The notes under the pieces are model-generated. The model did not search any database. It was not told the DNA's origin and worked only from the letters and a program-made list of their open reading frames with translations. A stretch of 64,000 nt of DNA from Scytolyngbya sp. HA4215-MV1. Lineage in GTDB: Bacteria; Cyanobacteriota; Cyanobacteriia; Leptolyngbyales; Leptolyngbyaceae. Shown here piece after piece: positions 1 to 8,466 of this stretch. How positions within the stretch are numbered: the first letter of the stretch is position 1; the number at the start of each line of letters is the position of its first letter. The translations under genes were made by a program, and so were the position numbers. The stretch lies in assembly GCA_019359045.1 (NCBI GenBank), contig JAHHIA010000007.1, positions 248,001 through 312,000 of the forward strand. Reading direction: 5' to 3'.

Positions 1-165
1 CAGTAAGCTGCGCGGTTGTGCCTGCGCCAGAGTAGAGGAAACAAGTCCTTTGGGCAACCGCGCCAGCCCACTCAGCTTCAGGTGCTGGTGCTGCTGGAGT
101 TTGCTCAAGAGTTCGCTGGTCAGGGGCGATCGTCCCAGGGCGCGAGTAATGGCAGAGAAGGTCAT
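1..165 (-). CDS. mfd: Transcription-repair coupling factor Mfd, N-terminal fragment (runs off the window)
   Basis: Reading the minus strand from the ATG at 163-165 gives 55 uninterrupted codons to the window edge. The peptide starts MTFSAITRALGRSPLTSELL and continues with GLARLPKGLVSSTLAQAQ, which matches the typical start of cyanobacterial Mfd proteins (ALGRSPLT...LPKGLVAS.LAQ) as I recall them. Mfd is a large cytoplasmic ATPase that removes stalled RNA polymerase and recruits UvrA to lesions. The helicase, RNAP-interaction and translocase domains lie outside the window, so only the N-terminal UvrB-like start is visible. The frame is intact and no frameshift is seen. Confidence 0.8.
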   Translation of the reverse strand, partial: MTFSAITRALGRSPLTSELLSKLQQHQHLKLSGLARLPKGLVSSTLAQAQPRSLL

Positions 166-641
166 GGATGCAAAGAGGCAAGAACAGAGTTAGAAGAATA
201 GGTAGCTTTTACCTGTCTTCATATTTTAGGAGGTTGCCTCTGTTCTCTGTCGTGCGTAGAGAGCGATCGTAGCGGACGATTTTTCGTATCTCGTCGGAAT
301 CGCTTTAAGGCGAAGCGTTTGAAGGATGATGATTGGGGTGGATGAATGATTTGCAACCACTACTTCATGCTTACCAGGCAATACACTCAAGTCCATCAGG
401 TCTAGGGACAAAGCACTGTCACGGCGGGTCAAGAGCTTTAAGGTCAGAGATCGCCCATGCTCCAGCCCCTCTGGTCGTCCTTTCTGCTCCCCCCCTTGCA
501 AAATCTGCTGATAAGCCACAAGGAGCAGGTTCTCAAACAGAGCATGGTCACGCAGTATCTGAGGCTCTGTCTTCTAATCGAGAAGAGCGGTTGGCAGATC
601 TGCAATCGGGAGATTCCAAGCGGAGCATAGAACCTAGAACA
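166..641. other. 476-bp gap between mfd and the HAD gene; possible decayed gene on the minus strand
   Basis: No convincing intact gene is present. A minus-strand frame is open from an in-frame TAG near 570 down to a stop at 226-228. It has a GTG at 519 but no ATG. It contains a Glu/Gly/Gln-rich stretch followed by RSLTLKLLTRR, which loosely resembles the C-terminal tail of Rpn/DUF4351-type transposase-like proteins that are common in cyanobacteria. The similarity fades after about 15 residues. I treat this as a possible gene remnant, or chance. The mfd and HAD genes are transcribed in the same direction, so promoter elements for mfd should also lie here. Confidence 0.25.
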
Positions 642-1433
642 CTAACCTTTCTCTCCGATCGCCCCTAATAAGCACTCCGCCAGTTCACAAAAACCCTGCC
701 CTTCCGCTGCCGCCGTGACATAGGTGGGTTGGTACACCAGTTGATCGGCATAATTCAGCACATTGGCAACCCCCACTGAATGGGGAAACTTTGCCGGGTT
801 AAACAAACTCTCATCATTGCGACTATCGCCCACCGTCACCACCTGGTCAGGCGTATAGTCTGGGAAAAACTGACCGAGGATCTGCAACAGTCCAGCAGCT
901 TTCTCCTGGGTAGGCAATTTGATATGACATTGCACCGTACTGTAAGTAAAGCCCCAGCCCTCTGCCTGACAGGTCGCCGCCATCGTCTCCAAATCGCTGA
1001 GAGATAACCCTTTCACATCAAACGTCCAGTCGGTCAGGCGAAAACGGTTGTCGCTGGTTTCTTGGATTTGCGGAAAAGTAACCTGCAGTTGGCGAAACAT
1101 TTCGGCAAGCCTCTGGCGATGTTGCGTGATGTTAGCGATCGCAGACAAGAAAATCCCAGGATGGTCGGGATCGCTAAGATAAAAAGCACCCCCATTTTCC
1201 GCGATCGCGCCCCAAACGGGTAAATAACTGACAATGCCACTCACCCAGCCCGCTGATCGACCTGTTACAATCAAGACTTGAACTCCGGCAGCCGCGAGAT
1301 TCCCTAAAGCCTGTAACAGGTGAGGGGTAAATTTCTCCTGTTCGCTCAGTGTGCCATCCATATCCGTCGCGACCAAACAGATGTGAGCAAATTGCTGAGT
1401 CGCGGTTCCGGCAGAAAGCGGTATCAAAACCAT
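642..1433 (-). CDS. HAD-superfamily (Cof/IIB type) hydrolase
   Basis: A 263-residue soluble protein. Motif I is DMDGT at residues 24-28 (nucleophile Asp24, general acid Asp26). Motif II is VTGRS. The C-terminal motif IV is GDSRNDESLF. A cap-type segment between them places it in the HAD-IIB branch (Cof-like, sucrose-phosphatase or mannosyl-phosphoglycerate-phosphatase relatives). These enzymes remove phosphate from sugar or cofactor phosphates through an aspartyl-phosphate intermediate. The substrate cannot be read from sequence. The first 15 residues before the hydrophobic strand ICLVATD are not conserved family sequence, but the ATG at 1433 is the only upstream Met. It is separated from the divergent cphA by a long spacer. 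Confidence 0.85.
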   Translation of the reverse strand: MVLIPLSAGTATQQFAHICLVATDMDGTLSEQEKFTPHLLQALGNLAAAGVQVLIVTGRSAGWVSGIVSYLPVWGAIAENGGAFYLSDPDHPGIFLSAIANITQHRQRLAEMFRQLQVTFPQIQETSDNRFRLTDWTFDVKGLSLSDLETMAATCQAEGWGFTYSTVQCHIKLPTQEKAAGLLQILGQFFPDYTPDQVVTVGDSRNDESLFNPAKFPHSVGVANVLNYADQLVYQPTYVTAAAEGQGFCELAECLLGAIGEKG

Positions 1434-2066
1434 AAGAATACTTTTAGTCGATCTCTAAAATTTTCTGAGCCTTATTCAAATCCTTGATCTCCCTGCTTCA
1501 CCCTTGCAAAATCAGGCTTTGTCCCCCATTGGGACTGAATCAGGAACCCCATTTTTTTACTAGAATCTTGCCAAAGCGTAGAAAAGACACCCAAAATTCA
1601 CCTTGACTTAACTTTACATATGGTTAACTTTAAACGTTAGGGATTGGTCTGAGCTTGGTTCCACTAGCCGCTGATCTGACCTGAAAAAAGCTCGTCTCAC
1701 AGAAAAGCCTTATGGTTCAGATTCCAGAATTTTGATATTGACAAATTTTTGATATTGACATTGATAAAAACGGTTCCCTTCAAGTTTGAGGCTAGTCTGT
1801 GACTGCTCAAATGCTGACCTCTCTAAAAGCTATCCATCCGGAAAACATTGCTTGAAACTTTAAGACATCTGGTCGCCATAGCAAACTTTTACCACTGGTT
1901 TGCCAGTGATTTTGCAAACCGGACAGAAGAACTTTTTCTGAGAACCCATGAAATATCGCCCTAAACGGTATCACGATTAACAGTTTAAGGGCTTTTCCAG
2001 GTTTGAAACTGAGTCATTAGCTTGATCGTTGACTGAAATTTTCTAGACCCCTTCAAATTTTTTCCT
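1434..2066. promoter_or_regulatory. 633-bp divergent intergenic region between the HAD gene and cphA
   Basis: AT-rich and without an open frame of note; it must hold the promoters of both flanking genes. Three local structures can be seen. First, a 14-base direct repeat TTTTGATATTGACA occurs twice around 1729-1765. Second, there is an inverted repeat CACTGG (1893-1898) / CCAGTG (1903-1908) with a 4-base loop. Third, overlapping it is a second inverted repeat GGTTTGC (1897-1903) / GCAAACC (1914-1920). The second and third share bases and so cannot form together. No confident -35/-10 pair was assigned. Confidence 0.4.
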
Positions 2067-4841
2067 ATGAAAATCCTCAAGATCCAGACGTTACGTGGTC
2101 CCAACTATTGGAGCATCCGTCGCCAGAAGCTGATTGTGATGCGTCTGGACTTAGAGGAGCTAGCCGATAAGCCATCCAATGAAATTCCAGGCTTCTTTGA
2201 GGGATTGACCCGCACCCTACCCAGTCTGATCGAGCACTTTTGCTCACCGGGATGCCGGGGCGGGTTCCTCAGCCGAGTGCAAGAGGGCACCATGATGGGA
2301 CACATTGTGGAGCATGTGGCACTGGAGCTTCAGGAACTGGCAGGGATGCCGGTCGGGTTTGGTCGCACCCGTGAAACTTCGACACCGGGCACCTATCAAG
2401 TGGTGTTGGAGTATCTCGATGAGCAAGCCGGGCGTTACGCAGCTCGTGCCGCCGTGCGGCTGTGCCAGAGCATTATTGAGACTGGCACCTATCCCGAAGC
2501 AGAACTCAGCCAGGATTTGCAAGATCTAAAAGAATTTTGGGCAGATGCTTCACTGGGTCCCAGCACCGAAACGATCGTCAAAGAAGCCGAATTGAAGGGA
2601 ATTCCCTGGATGCCCCTGCCAGCGAGATCGATGATTCAGTTGGGATATGGTGTTCATCAAAAGCGAATTCAGGCAACGCTGAGCAACCGCAGCAGTGTCC
2701 TGGCGGTGGAACTTGCCTGTGACAAAGAGGGCACCAAGCGCATTTTGAAAGAAGCAGGTGTGCCAGTACCACGCGGCACCGTGATTAATTACTTAGATGA
2801 ACTGGAAACCGCGATTACCGATGTCGGTGGCTATCCGATCGTCATTAAACCTCTGGATGGCAACCACGGACGCGGGATCAGCATCAACCTAAACTCGTGG
2901 GAAGAGGCAGAAGCTGCTTACGATGCCGCCAAAGAGGTTTCTCGTGCTGCGATTGTAGAGCGGTTCTACCAGGGTCGGGATCATCGCATCCTGGTTATCA
3001 ACGGCAAGGTGGTGGCGGTAGCGGAGAGGGTGCCTGCCCATGTGATTGGCGATGGCAAATCGACGATAGAAGCCTTGATAGAGCAGACCAATCGCGATCC
3101 CCGCCGGGGCGATGGACATGATAACGTTCTGACCAAAATTGAAGTAGATCGCACCAGTGGACAACTGCTAGAGAAGCAGGGGTATGGATTGACATCGGTG
3201 CCTGCGCAGGGAGAAGTGTGCTACTTAAGGGCAACAGCGAATCTGAGTACAGGCGGAATTGCCGTCGATCGCACCGATGATATCCATCCCGAAAATGTCT
3301 GGCTTGCTCAGCGCATTGCCAAAATTATTGGGCTGGATATTGCCGGAATTGATGTCGTCACGCCTGATATTTCTCGTCCCTTGCATGAAGTCGATGGTGT
3401 CATCGTCGAAGTCAACGCGGCTCCGGGATTCCGAATGCATGTCTGCCCCAGTGAAGGCATCCCTCGCAATGTAGCAGAACCCGTTCTGGATATGTTGTTT
3501 CCCCAAGGATCGCCCAGCCGAGTACCCATCATTGCGATCACGGGCACTAACGGCAAGACCACCACAACCCGCTTGATCGCCCATATTTTCAAACAAACCG
3601 GACAGATAGTGGGCTACACCACCACCGATGGCACCTACATCGGCAATTATTTAGTCGAAAAAGGCGATAATACCGGACCTCAAAGTGCCCAGTTGATTTT
3701 GCAAGATCCCACAGTCGAAGTGGCGGTTTTGGAAAGTGCCAGAGGTGGCATTTTACGATCAGGCTTAGCCTTTGAAAGTTGCGATGTGGGCGTAGTGCTC
3801 AACGTCGCCGCTGATCACCTCGGTTTAGGCGACATTAATACGATCGATGAAATGGCAAGAGTGAAAAGTGTGGTTGCCGAAACTGCCATGCCTAATGGCT
3901 ACGCCGTCCTCAATGCCGATGATCCCCTCGTTGCAGCAATGGCAAATAAAGTCAATGCCCAAGTAGCATACTTTAGCCTCAACCCCAACAACGAATTGAT
4001 TCGTGCCCATACCCAACGTGGTGGCTTAGCAGCCGTCTACGAAAATGGCTTTCTCTCTATTCTCAAAGGCGACTGGACCTTACGCATTGAGCAGGCAGTT
4101 AACGTCCCCGTTACTTTGGGCGGCAAAGCTCCCTTCATGATTGCCAATGCGCTGGCAGCGAGTCTGGCGGCGTTTGCCCAAGGCGTTCGGATCGAGGACA
4201 TCCGTGCCGCCCTCGATACCTTTGTGGCATCCGCCAGCCAAACGCCTGGACGAATGAATTTATTTAATTTGGGTCAATATCATGTGCTGGTAGACTACGC
4301 TCACAACGCTGCCAGTTACGAAGCCCTGGGGGGCTTTGTCCGAAATTGGGATGGCGAACGAATTGGCGTGATTGGTGGTCCGGGTGATCGTCGCGATGAA
4401 GACTTCGTGACCCTGGGAGAACTTGCTGCAGGCATGTTCGATCGCATCATTATTAAAGAAGATGACGACACCCGGGGTCGTCCCCGCGGCGATGCAGCGG
4501 AATGGATCGGTCTGGGCATCGAACAAGTCAGTGCTGCACACACGCATGAAACCATCCTGGATGAAGTCACCGCGATTGAAACCGCACTCAACAATGCGTC
4601 TCCTGGAAGCTTAGTCGTGATCTTGCCGGAAGTGGTGAGCCGGGCGATCGATTTAATCGAAGCCCGTCAGCCTATTCATACATCAGAATCTGTCAATCCA
4701 TCACCTGAACGCAACGGAACTGCTCCAACCGGCATTGTTACCAATGGTAATTCGAGTAGTCACAAGACATTGGCAGCCCCCCCCGCTAGTTCAGCGGAAT
4801 CCGCTCAGAAGGAATCTACAGAATATGCAAATTTGCGTTAA
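2067..4841 (+). CDS. cphA: Cyanophycin synthetase
   Basis: A 924-residue protein that builds cyanophycin (multi-L-arginyl-poly-L-aspartate), the cyanobacterial nitrogen reserve, in the cytoplasm. The start MKILKIQTLRGPNYWSI is diagnostic for CphA. An N-terminal domain (about 1-160) is followed by an ATP-grasp domain (about 210-480, with VIKPLDGNHGRGI) that adds Asp, then a Mur-ligase domain with the P-loop GTNGKTT at 493-499 that adds Arg. Typical CphA proteins are about 870-900 residues. This one carries an extra Ser/Pro/Asn-rich tail of roughly 55 residues that looks disordered. The usual partner cphB (cyanophycinase) is not adjacent. The ATG at 2067 has only a weak ribosome site. Confidence 0.97.
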   Translation: MKILKIQTLRGPNYWSIRRQKLIVMRLDLEELADKPSNEIPGFFEGLTRTLPSLIEHFCSPGCRGGFLSRVQEGTMMGHIVEHVALELQELAGMPVGFGRTRETSTPGTYQVVLEYLDEQAGRYAARAAVRLCQSIIETGTYPEAELSQDLQDLKEFWADASLGPSTETIVKEAELKGIPWMPLPARSMIQLGYGVHQKRIQATLSNRSSVLAVELACDKEGTKRILKEAGVPVPRGTVINYLDELETAITDVGGYPIVIKPLDGNHGRGISINLNSWEEAEAAYDAAKEVSRAAIVERFYQGRDHRILVINGKVVAVAERVPAHVIGDGKSTIEALIEQTNRDPRRGDGHDNVLTKIEVDRTSGQLLEKQGYGLTSVPAQGEVCYLRATANLSTGGIAVDRTDDIHPENVWLAQRIAKIIGLDIAGIDVVTPDISRPLHEVDGVIVEVNAAPGFRMHVCPSEGIPRNVAEPVLDMLFPQGSPSRVPIIAITGTNGKTTTTRLIAHIFKQTGQIVGYTTTDGTYIGNYLVEKGDNTGPQSAQLILQDPTVEVAVLESARGGILRSGLAFESCDVGVVLNVAADHLGLGDINTIDEMARVKSVVAETAMPNGYAVLNADDPLVAAMANKVNAQVAYFSLNPNNELIRAHTQRGGLAAVYENGFLSILKGDWTLRIEQAVNVPVTLGGKAPFMIANALAASLAAFAQGVRIEDIRAALDTFVASASQTPGRMNLFNLGQYHVLVDYAHNAASYEALGGFVRNWDGERIGVIGGPGDRRDEDFVTLGELAAGMFDRIIIKEDDDTRGRPRGDAAEWIGLGIEQVSAAHTHETILDEVTAIETALNNASPGSLVVILPEVVSRAIDLIEARQPIHTSESVNPSPERNGTAPTGIVTNGNSSSHKTLAAPPASSAESAQKESTEYANLR

Positions 4842-4972
4842 AAACTTTGAATCAGCGGATACCGACCCTCTCGAGCACAACACATTAAGCTCTGTATGGA
4901 TATGCCTCAGTATCCCAAGTGCTTGACATAAAATGATCCCAGGAGACCTGAAGGGTTCTGGAGGTGGTTTGA

Positions 4973-5170
4973 ATGCTCGTGATTCTAACGGATAATCAGA
5001 TGCTTTCACCTCAACAAGTGTGCCAGACTTGTTTAATGGCTGATCAAAGTGGGCAGCCTCGTTGGCAGCAGGGAAGACTGCGGTGTGGACAAGCGATCCG
5101 CAAACTCACCGAAGCCCAGCCTGATCAATTTGAGTGTCAAATGGGGTTTCGGATTGCCAATATTGAATAA
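4973..5170 (+). CDS. Small conserved cyanobacterial protein with several cysteines
   Basis: A 65-residue product, not named by me. The core reads VCQTCLMADQSGQPRWQQG, then RLRCGQ and FECQMGFRI, giving a CxxC pair plus two more cysteines that could bind zinc. It resembles short cyanobacterial hypothetical proteins that I have seen without a function. A good Shine-Dalgarno GGAGG lies 8 bases before the ATG at 4973, which decides this start over the in-frame ATG at 5000. It lies in the gap between cphA and the Tic20-like gene on the same strand. Calling it a real gene rests on the ribosome site and the cysteine pattern. Confidence 0.6.
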   Translation: MLVILTDNQMLSPQQVCQTCLMADQSGQPRWQQGRLRCGQAIRKLTEAQPDQFECQMGFRIANIE

Positions 5171-5315
5171 AAATTGGTTCGGGAACCTCGGTAGGGACGA
5201 TCGCCCAGTAGGCGCTACACCCACTATCATGGATGTGCAACCTATGAGTTTGATGATTTTGGATCACTATTTGGGTTGAAACTATCCATCCTTATACCGT
5301 CCGGGAGCAGAAGTC

Positions 5316-5849
5316 ATGACTTGGCGCGGAAGCAATACTGTTCAAGATCGAATCTTTAGCTGTCTTGTTTATATTTTTCCTCTAGTCGAAGTTGTTGGGT
5401 TTGGTATGTTTTTGTTTGGCCAAATCCCTGGGCTAGCTTGGATTTATGCGCCTCTACTCCCTTTCATGTTGGTTTATGCCACACTGAATCGCCTCTTATT
5501 CGGATATGGCAGTTTTTTGATCTTCATGGTGTTGTATTTAGCCATTGTCCGAAATGAAAACTTACGGCATTTTCTCCGCTTCAACACAATGCAATGTCTG
5601 ATGTTGGCAATTTTTGCTTACCTATGCCAGGCGGTTTTGAGCCTGTTGGGCATCCTGAGAATCCCAGACCTAATTTCTCCCCTCTCCCCCGTCAGTACGG
5701 GATCTGCACCACTGCCGCTGATTGTGCTATCTGATGTAATTTTTCTAGCTGTTTGGGCAGGCTCTGTTTATTCCATTGCTCAAGCAGCACGTGGGCTGTA
5801 TAGCGAATTACCTGTGATTTCTGAAGCCTCTTATGCCCAAACTCGTTAG
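5316..5849 (+). CDS. Tic20-like membrane protein (Ycf60 family)
   Basis: A 177-residue integral membrane protein with about four hydrophobic segments and the family signature ENLRHFLRFNTMQ, typical of cyanobacterial Tic20 homologues. In plastids Tic20 belongs to the inner-envelope import channel; in cyanobacteria the role is unsettled. The N-terminus MTWRGSNTVQDRIFSCLVYI is also typical, which supports the ATG at 5316. It is followed by a convergent FAA hydrolase gene. The gap (5850-5980) contains a 7-bp inverted repeat GACTGCT (5937-5943) / AGCAGTC (5961-5967) that could serve as a terminator. Confidence 0.88.
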   Translation: MTWRGSNTVQDRIFSCLVYIFPLVEVVGFGMFLFGQIPGLAWIYAPLLPFMLVYATLNRLLFGYGSFLIFMVLYLAIVRNENLRHFLRFNTMQCLMLAIFAYLCQAVLSLLGILRIPDLISPLSPVSTGSAPLPLIVLSDVIFLAVWAGSVYSIAQAARGLYSELPVISEASYAQTR

Positions 5850-5980
5850 CTTGAGCTAATAGACAGAAATAAAGTTAGGGGTAGGCATCCAGGCATTAGA
5901 ATAGGCAGCCAATCCCATTTCTGACTTCCAGTTCTTGACTGCTCGCTTGCCCCATTGGCTAGCAGTCAGCGGCAATTGAA

Positions 5981-6757
5981 CTACTTCCGAACGTTCACTG
6001 AGTTTTCTAAATAACCGATCCCCTCAATTTCAACTCGAATTCGATCGCCTATCTGAACCGCCCCCACCCCCTCTGGGGTACCCGTGAGAATAATATCGCC
6101 TGGTAGTAAAGTCATTACCTGGCTGATATAGGAAACCAAAAAATCTGGAGCAAACACCATCTGGTCGATCGTGGCAGACTGAACGGGCGGTTGCCGATCG
6201 TTGACAAACGTTTGTAATCTCGCACCTGGACTCAGTTCGCGGACAATCCACGGTCCCAATGGACAAAAGGTATCGAAGCCTTTGGCACGGGTCCATTGAC
6301 CATCCTGCGCCTGCAAATCACGCGCTGTGACATCGTTGGCGATTGTGTATCCCCAGATTTTACTCTGCGCTTCTTCGGGCGTACACTCCACACACCGTTC
6401 CCCGATCACCAGTGCCAACTCTCCTTCATAATCCACTCGCTGAGACAACAGTGGATAAAAAATATCTGACTCAGTTGCAATGACAGTGGTCGAAGGCTTG
6501 AGGAATAAAAGGGGTTCTTTGGGCACAGGTGTCCCCATTTCAGCCGCATGATTGGCGTAGTTCTTGCCCACTGCCACAATTTTGGACGGTGAACAGGGGG
6601 CTAAAAGCTGATACTGATCTGGGGCTAGCTCCAAATCAGTCGATTGGCCCTTCAACCAGGGAGGCGCATCCAAAATCTGTACGGCTCGGTTTAGCTGCAA
6701 CAAACCATAGTAGATTTGTCCCTCCCCTGTTTGAATCCGAACATAGCGCTGCGCCAT
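5981..6757 (-). CDS. Fumarylacetoacetate hydrolase family protein
   Basis: A 258-residue soluble enzyme. The FAH-family signatures are clear: VGKNYANHAAEMG, LFLKPSTT, VDYEGELALVIG (the acidic residues bind the divalent metal), TIANDVTARDLQ and GDIILTGTPEGVG near the C-terminus. Relatives hydrolyse acylpyruvates or decarboxylate oxaloacetate; the exact substrate cannot be decided here. The N-terminal 60 residues form the usual short leader domain. The ATG at 6757 precedes RYVRIQTGEGQIYYG, a normal family start. It is divergent from rpsF. Confidence 0.93.
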   Translation of the reverse strand: MAQRYVRIQTGEGQIYYGLLQLNRAVQILDAPPWLKGQSTDLELAPDQYQLLAPCSPSKIVAVGKNYANHAAEMGTPVPKEPLLFLKPSTTVIATESDIFYPLLSQRVDYEGELALVIGERCVECTPEEAQSKIWGYTIANDVTARDLQAQDGQWTRAKGFDTFCPLGPWIVRELSPGARLQTFVNDRQPPVQSATIDQMVFAPDFLVSYISQVMTLLPGDIILTGTPEGVGAVQIGDRIRVEIEGIGYLENSVNVRK

Positions 6758-6930
6758 GAGTCAATGATTTCCTAATACGGGTAATGAAAGTACGGCCTCA
6801 TCTCTGGGACAGGCAAGCCTATCTCAAAGTATTCGTGAATTCTCAAATGGTGAGCAAATTTTGAGTAAGCATTTCCGAAACTGCGATAAAATTGTATTCC
6901 CTTGCTTCTAAAAAGTTAGACAAACCTGGG

Positions 6931-6971
6931 CACGATCGCCCAAATTACCCTAAACAGGGTTTGCGATCGTG
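6931..6971 (+). promoter_or_regulatory. Structured leader upstream of rpsF
   Basis: A two-part inverted repeat. The outer arms CACGATCGC (6931-6939) and GCGATCGTG (6963-6971) pair perfectly. Inside them ACCCT (6947-6951) pairs with AGGGT (6956-6960) around an AAAC loop. It ends about 50 bases before the rpsF start. Many bacteria control rpsF through an mRNA structure bound by S6:S18, so this is a candidate leader, but I cannot confirm the defining loop of that motif. The outer arms overlap a HIP1-like core, so chance pairing of HIP1 half sites is an alternative. Confidence 0.35.
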
Positions 6972-7023
6972 ATGGTTGCTGAACTATGGAAGAAGCCATT
7001 TTGTCCAAAAGGAGACTGTTCGA

Positions 7024-7344
7024 GTGAGCCACTTTTACGAAACCATGTACATTTTGCGCCCTGACCTGGGCGATGAGTCAGTTGATCAAGCAATTGCAAA
7101 GTATCAAAATATCCTACGCGAAGGTGGCGTCACTGTACTGGAAACCCAACATCGAGGCAAGCGCCGTTTAGCCTACGAAATTAATCGGCACCGGGAAGGC
7201 ATTTATATCCAGATGAACTATACCGGAGACGGCAGCCAGGTCGCCGTTATGGAGCGGGCAATGCGTCTGAGTGATGAAGTGATCCGCTATCTCACCGTGA
7301 AGCAAGAAGTCCCCAAACCCGAGGCTGAGGCAGTCGAAGCATAA
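7024..7344 (+). CDS. rpsF: 30S ribosomal protein S6
   Basis: S6 binds the central domain of 16S rRNA together with S18. The product from the GTG at 7024 starts [15 protein letters not shown], which aligns with the usual S6 start, and it has the family motifs [15 protein letters not shown] and IYIQMNY. The total is 106 residues with a short acidic tail (PEAEAVEA). The frame is open upstream to an ATG at 6976, but that extension would add 16 non-conserved residues. The AAGGAG site 9 bases before the GTG decides the start. The S18 and SSB genes that often neighbour rpsF in other bacteria are not here. Confidence 0.95.
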   Translation: MSHFYETMYILRPDLGDESVDQAIAKYQNILREGGVTVLETQHRGKRRLAYEINRHREGIYIQMNYTGDGSQVAVMERAMRLSDEVIRYLTVKQEVPKPEAEAVEA

Positions 7345-7460
7345 CCCATTCAACAGGTTTGCTGACGGGAGTGTTTCCAGAGGTTGATGATCGGTTTGAG
7401 AATTTTCCAGATTCAGGATTTCAAACCTATCATCAACATATTGAGAACATTACCCACTTT

Positions 7461-8459
7461 ATGACGACCGACCCAAACTTATCTTTCATCAATACCAATA
7501 TTCTCATTACTGGCGGGCTGGGATTTATCGGTTCCGCCCTAGCACATCGTCTGGTAAATCTCCAGGCAAACGTTACCTTAGTCGATAGCTTGATTCCTCA
7601 ATATGGTGGCAATCTCTTCAACATCGCAACCATCAAAGAGCGTGTCAAGGTCAACATTACCGATGTACGCGATCCCTACGCCATGGCGTATTTAATCCAG
7701 GGGCAAGATTACTTATTTAATCTGGCAGGGCAAACCAGCCATCTGGACTCCATGAAAGATCCGCAAACGGATCTAGCAATCAATGCCTCTGCCCAACTCT
7801 CCATTTTGGAAGCCTGTCGTCTGCATAATCCCAGCATCAAGGTAATTTTTGCCAGCACACGCCAGCTTTACGGCAAACCCGATTACTTACCGGTCGATGA
7901 GGCTCACCCCATCCGCCCAGTCGATGTCAACGGGATTAACAAATTGGCGGGGGAATGGTATCACCTGCTTTACAACAATGTGTACCACATTCGTGCTTGT
8001 GCACTGCGGTTGACCAATACCTATGGTCCTGGAATGCGAGTCAAAGATGCGCGGCAGACTTTCTTGGGGATCTGGATTCGCAATTTGATTGAAGGTAAAC
8101 CGATTCTGGTCTATGGAGACGGCACCCAATTGCGCGATTTCAATTACGTCGATGACGCAGTGGATGCCCTATTGCTAGCAGCAGTCTCTCCCCAAGCCGA
8201 TGGAGAAGTGTTTAACCTGGGCAGTCAAGAATCCATCAATCTAAAAGATTTGGCAGCGATGATGGTGGCGCAATATCCCGGTGGGCATTATGAGATGGTG
8301 CCCTTTCCTGACGATCTCAAGGCGATCGATATTGGTGATTACTACAGCGACTACACCAAAGCCCAACAAGTCTTGGGCTGGTCGCCCCAGATTTCACTGA
8401 AGGAAGGCATCCAGCGCAGTCTAGACTACTACGCTAAGCACCACACCCACTATTGGTGA
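7461..8459 (+). CDS. NAD-dependent epimerase/dehydratase (extended SDR), nucleotide-sugar type
   Basis: From the ATG at 7461 the product has 332 residues. It has the extended-SDR NAD-binding motif GGLGFIG at 18-24, then FNLAGQTSH, the Ser/Thr strand IFASTRQLYG and RLTNTYGPGMR. The catalytic YxxxK is altered: the residues read N157-G-I-N-K161, so Lys is kept and Tyr is replaced by Asn. I believe a branch of annotated sugar epimerases shares this NGINK form, so it may not be inactive. It begins a plus-strand polysaccharide cluster and overlaps nothing (the DegT gene starts 7 bases later). The open frame extends to a TTG at 7359, but the extra residues are not family-like. Confidence 0.85.
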   Translation: MTTDPNLSFINTNILITGGLGFIGSALAHRLVNLQANVTLVDSLIPQYGGNLFNIATIKERVKVNITDVRDPYAMAYLIQGQDYLFNLAGQTSHLDSMKDPQTDLAINASAQLSILEACRLHNPSIKVIFASTRQLYGKPDYLPVDEAHPIRPVDVNGINKLAGEWYHLLYNNVYHIRACALRLTNTYGPGMRVKDARQTFLGIWIRNLIEGKPILVYGDGTQLRDFNYVDDAVDALLLAAVSPQADGEVFNLGSQESINLKDLAAMMVAQYPGGHYEMVPFPDDLKAIDIGDYYSDYTKAQQVLGWSPQISLKEGIQRSLDYYAKHHTHYW

Positions 8460-8466
8460 ACCCACC

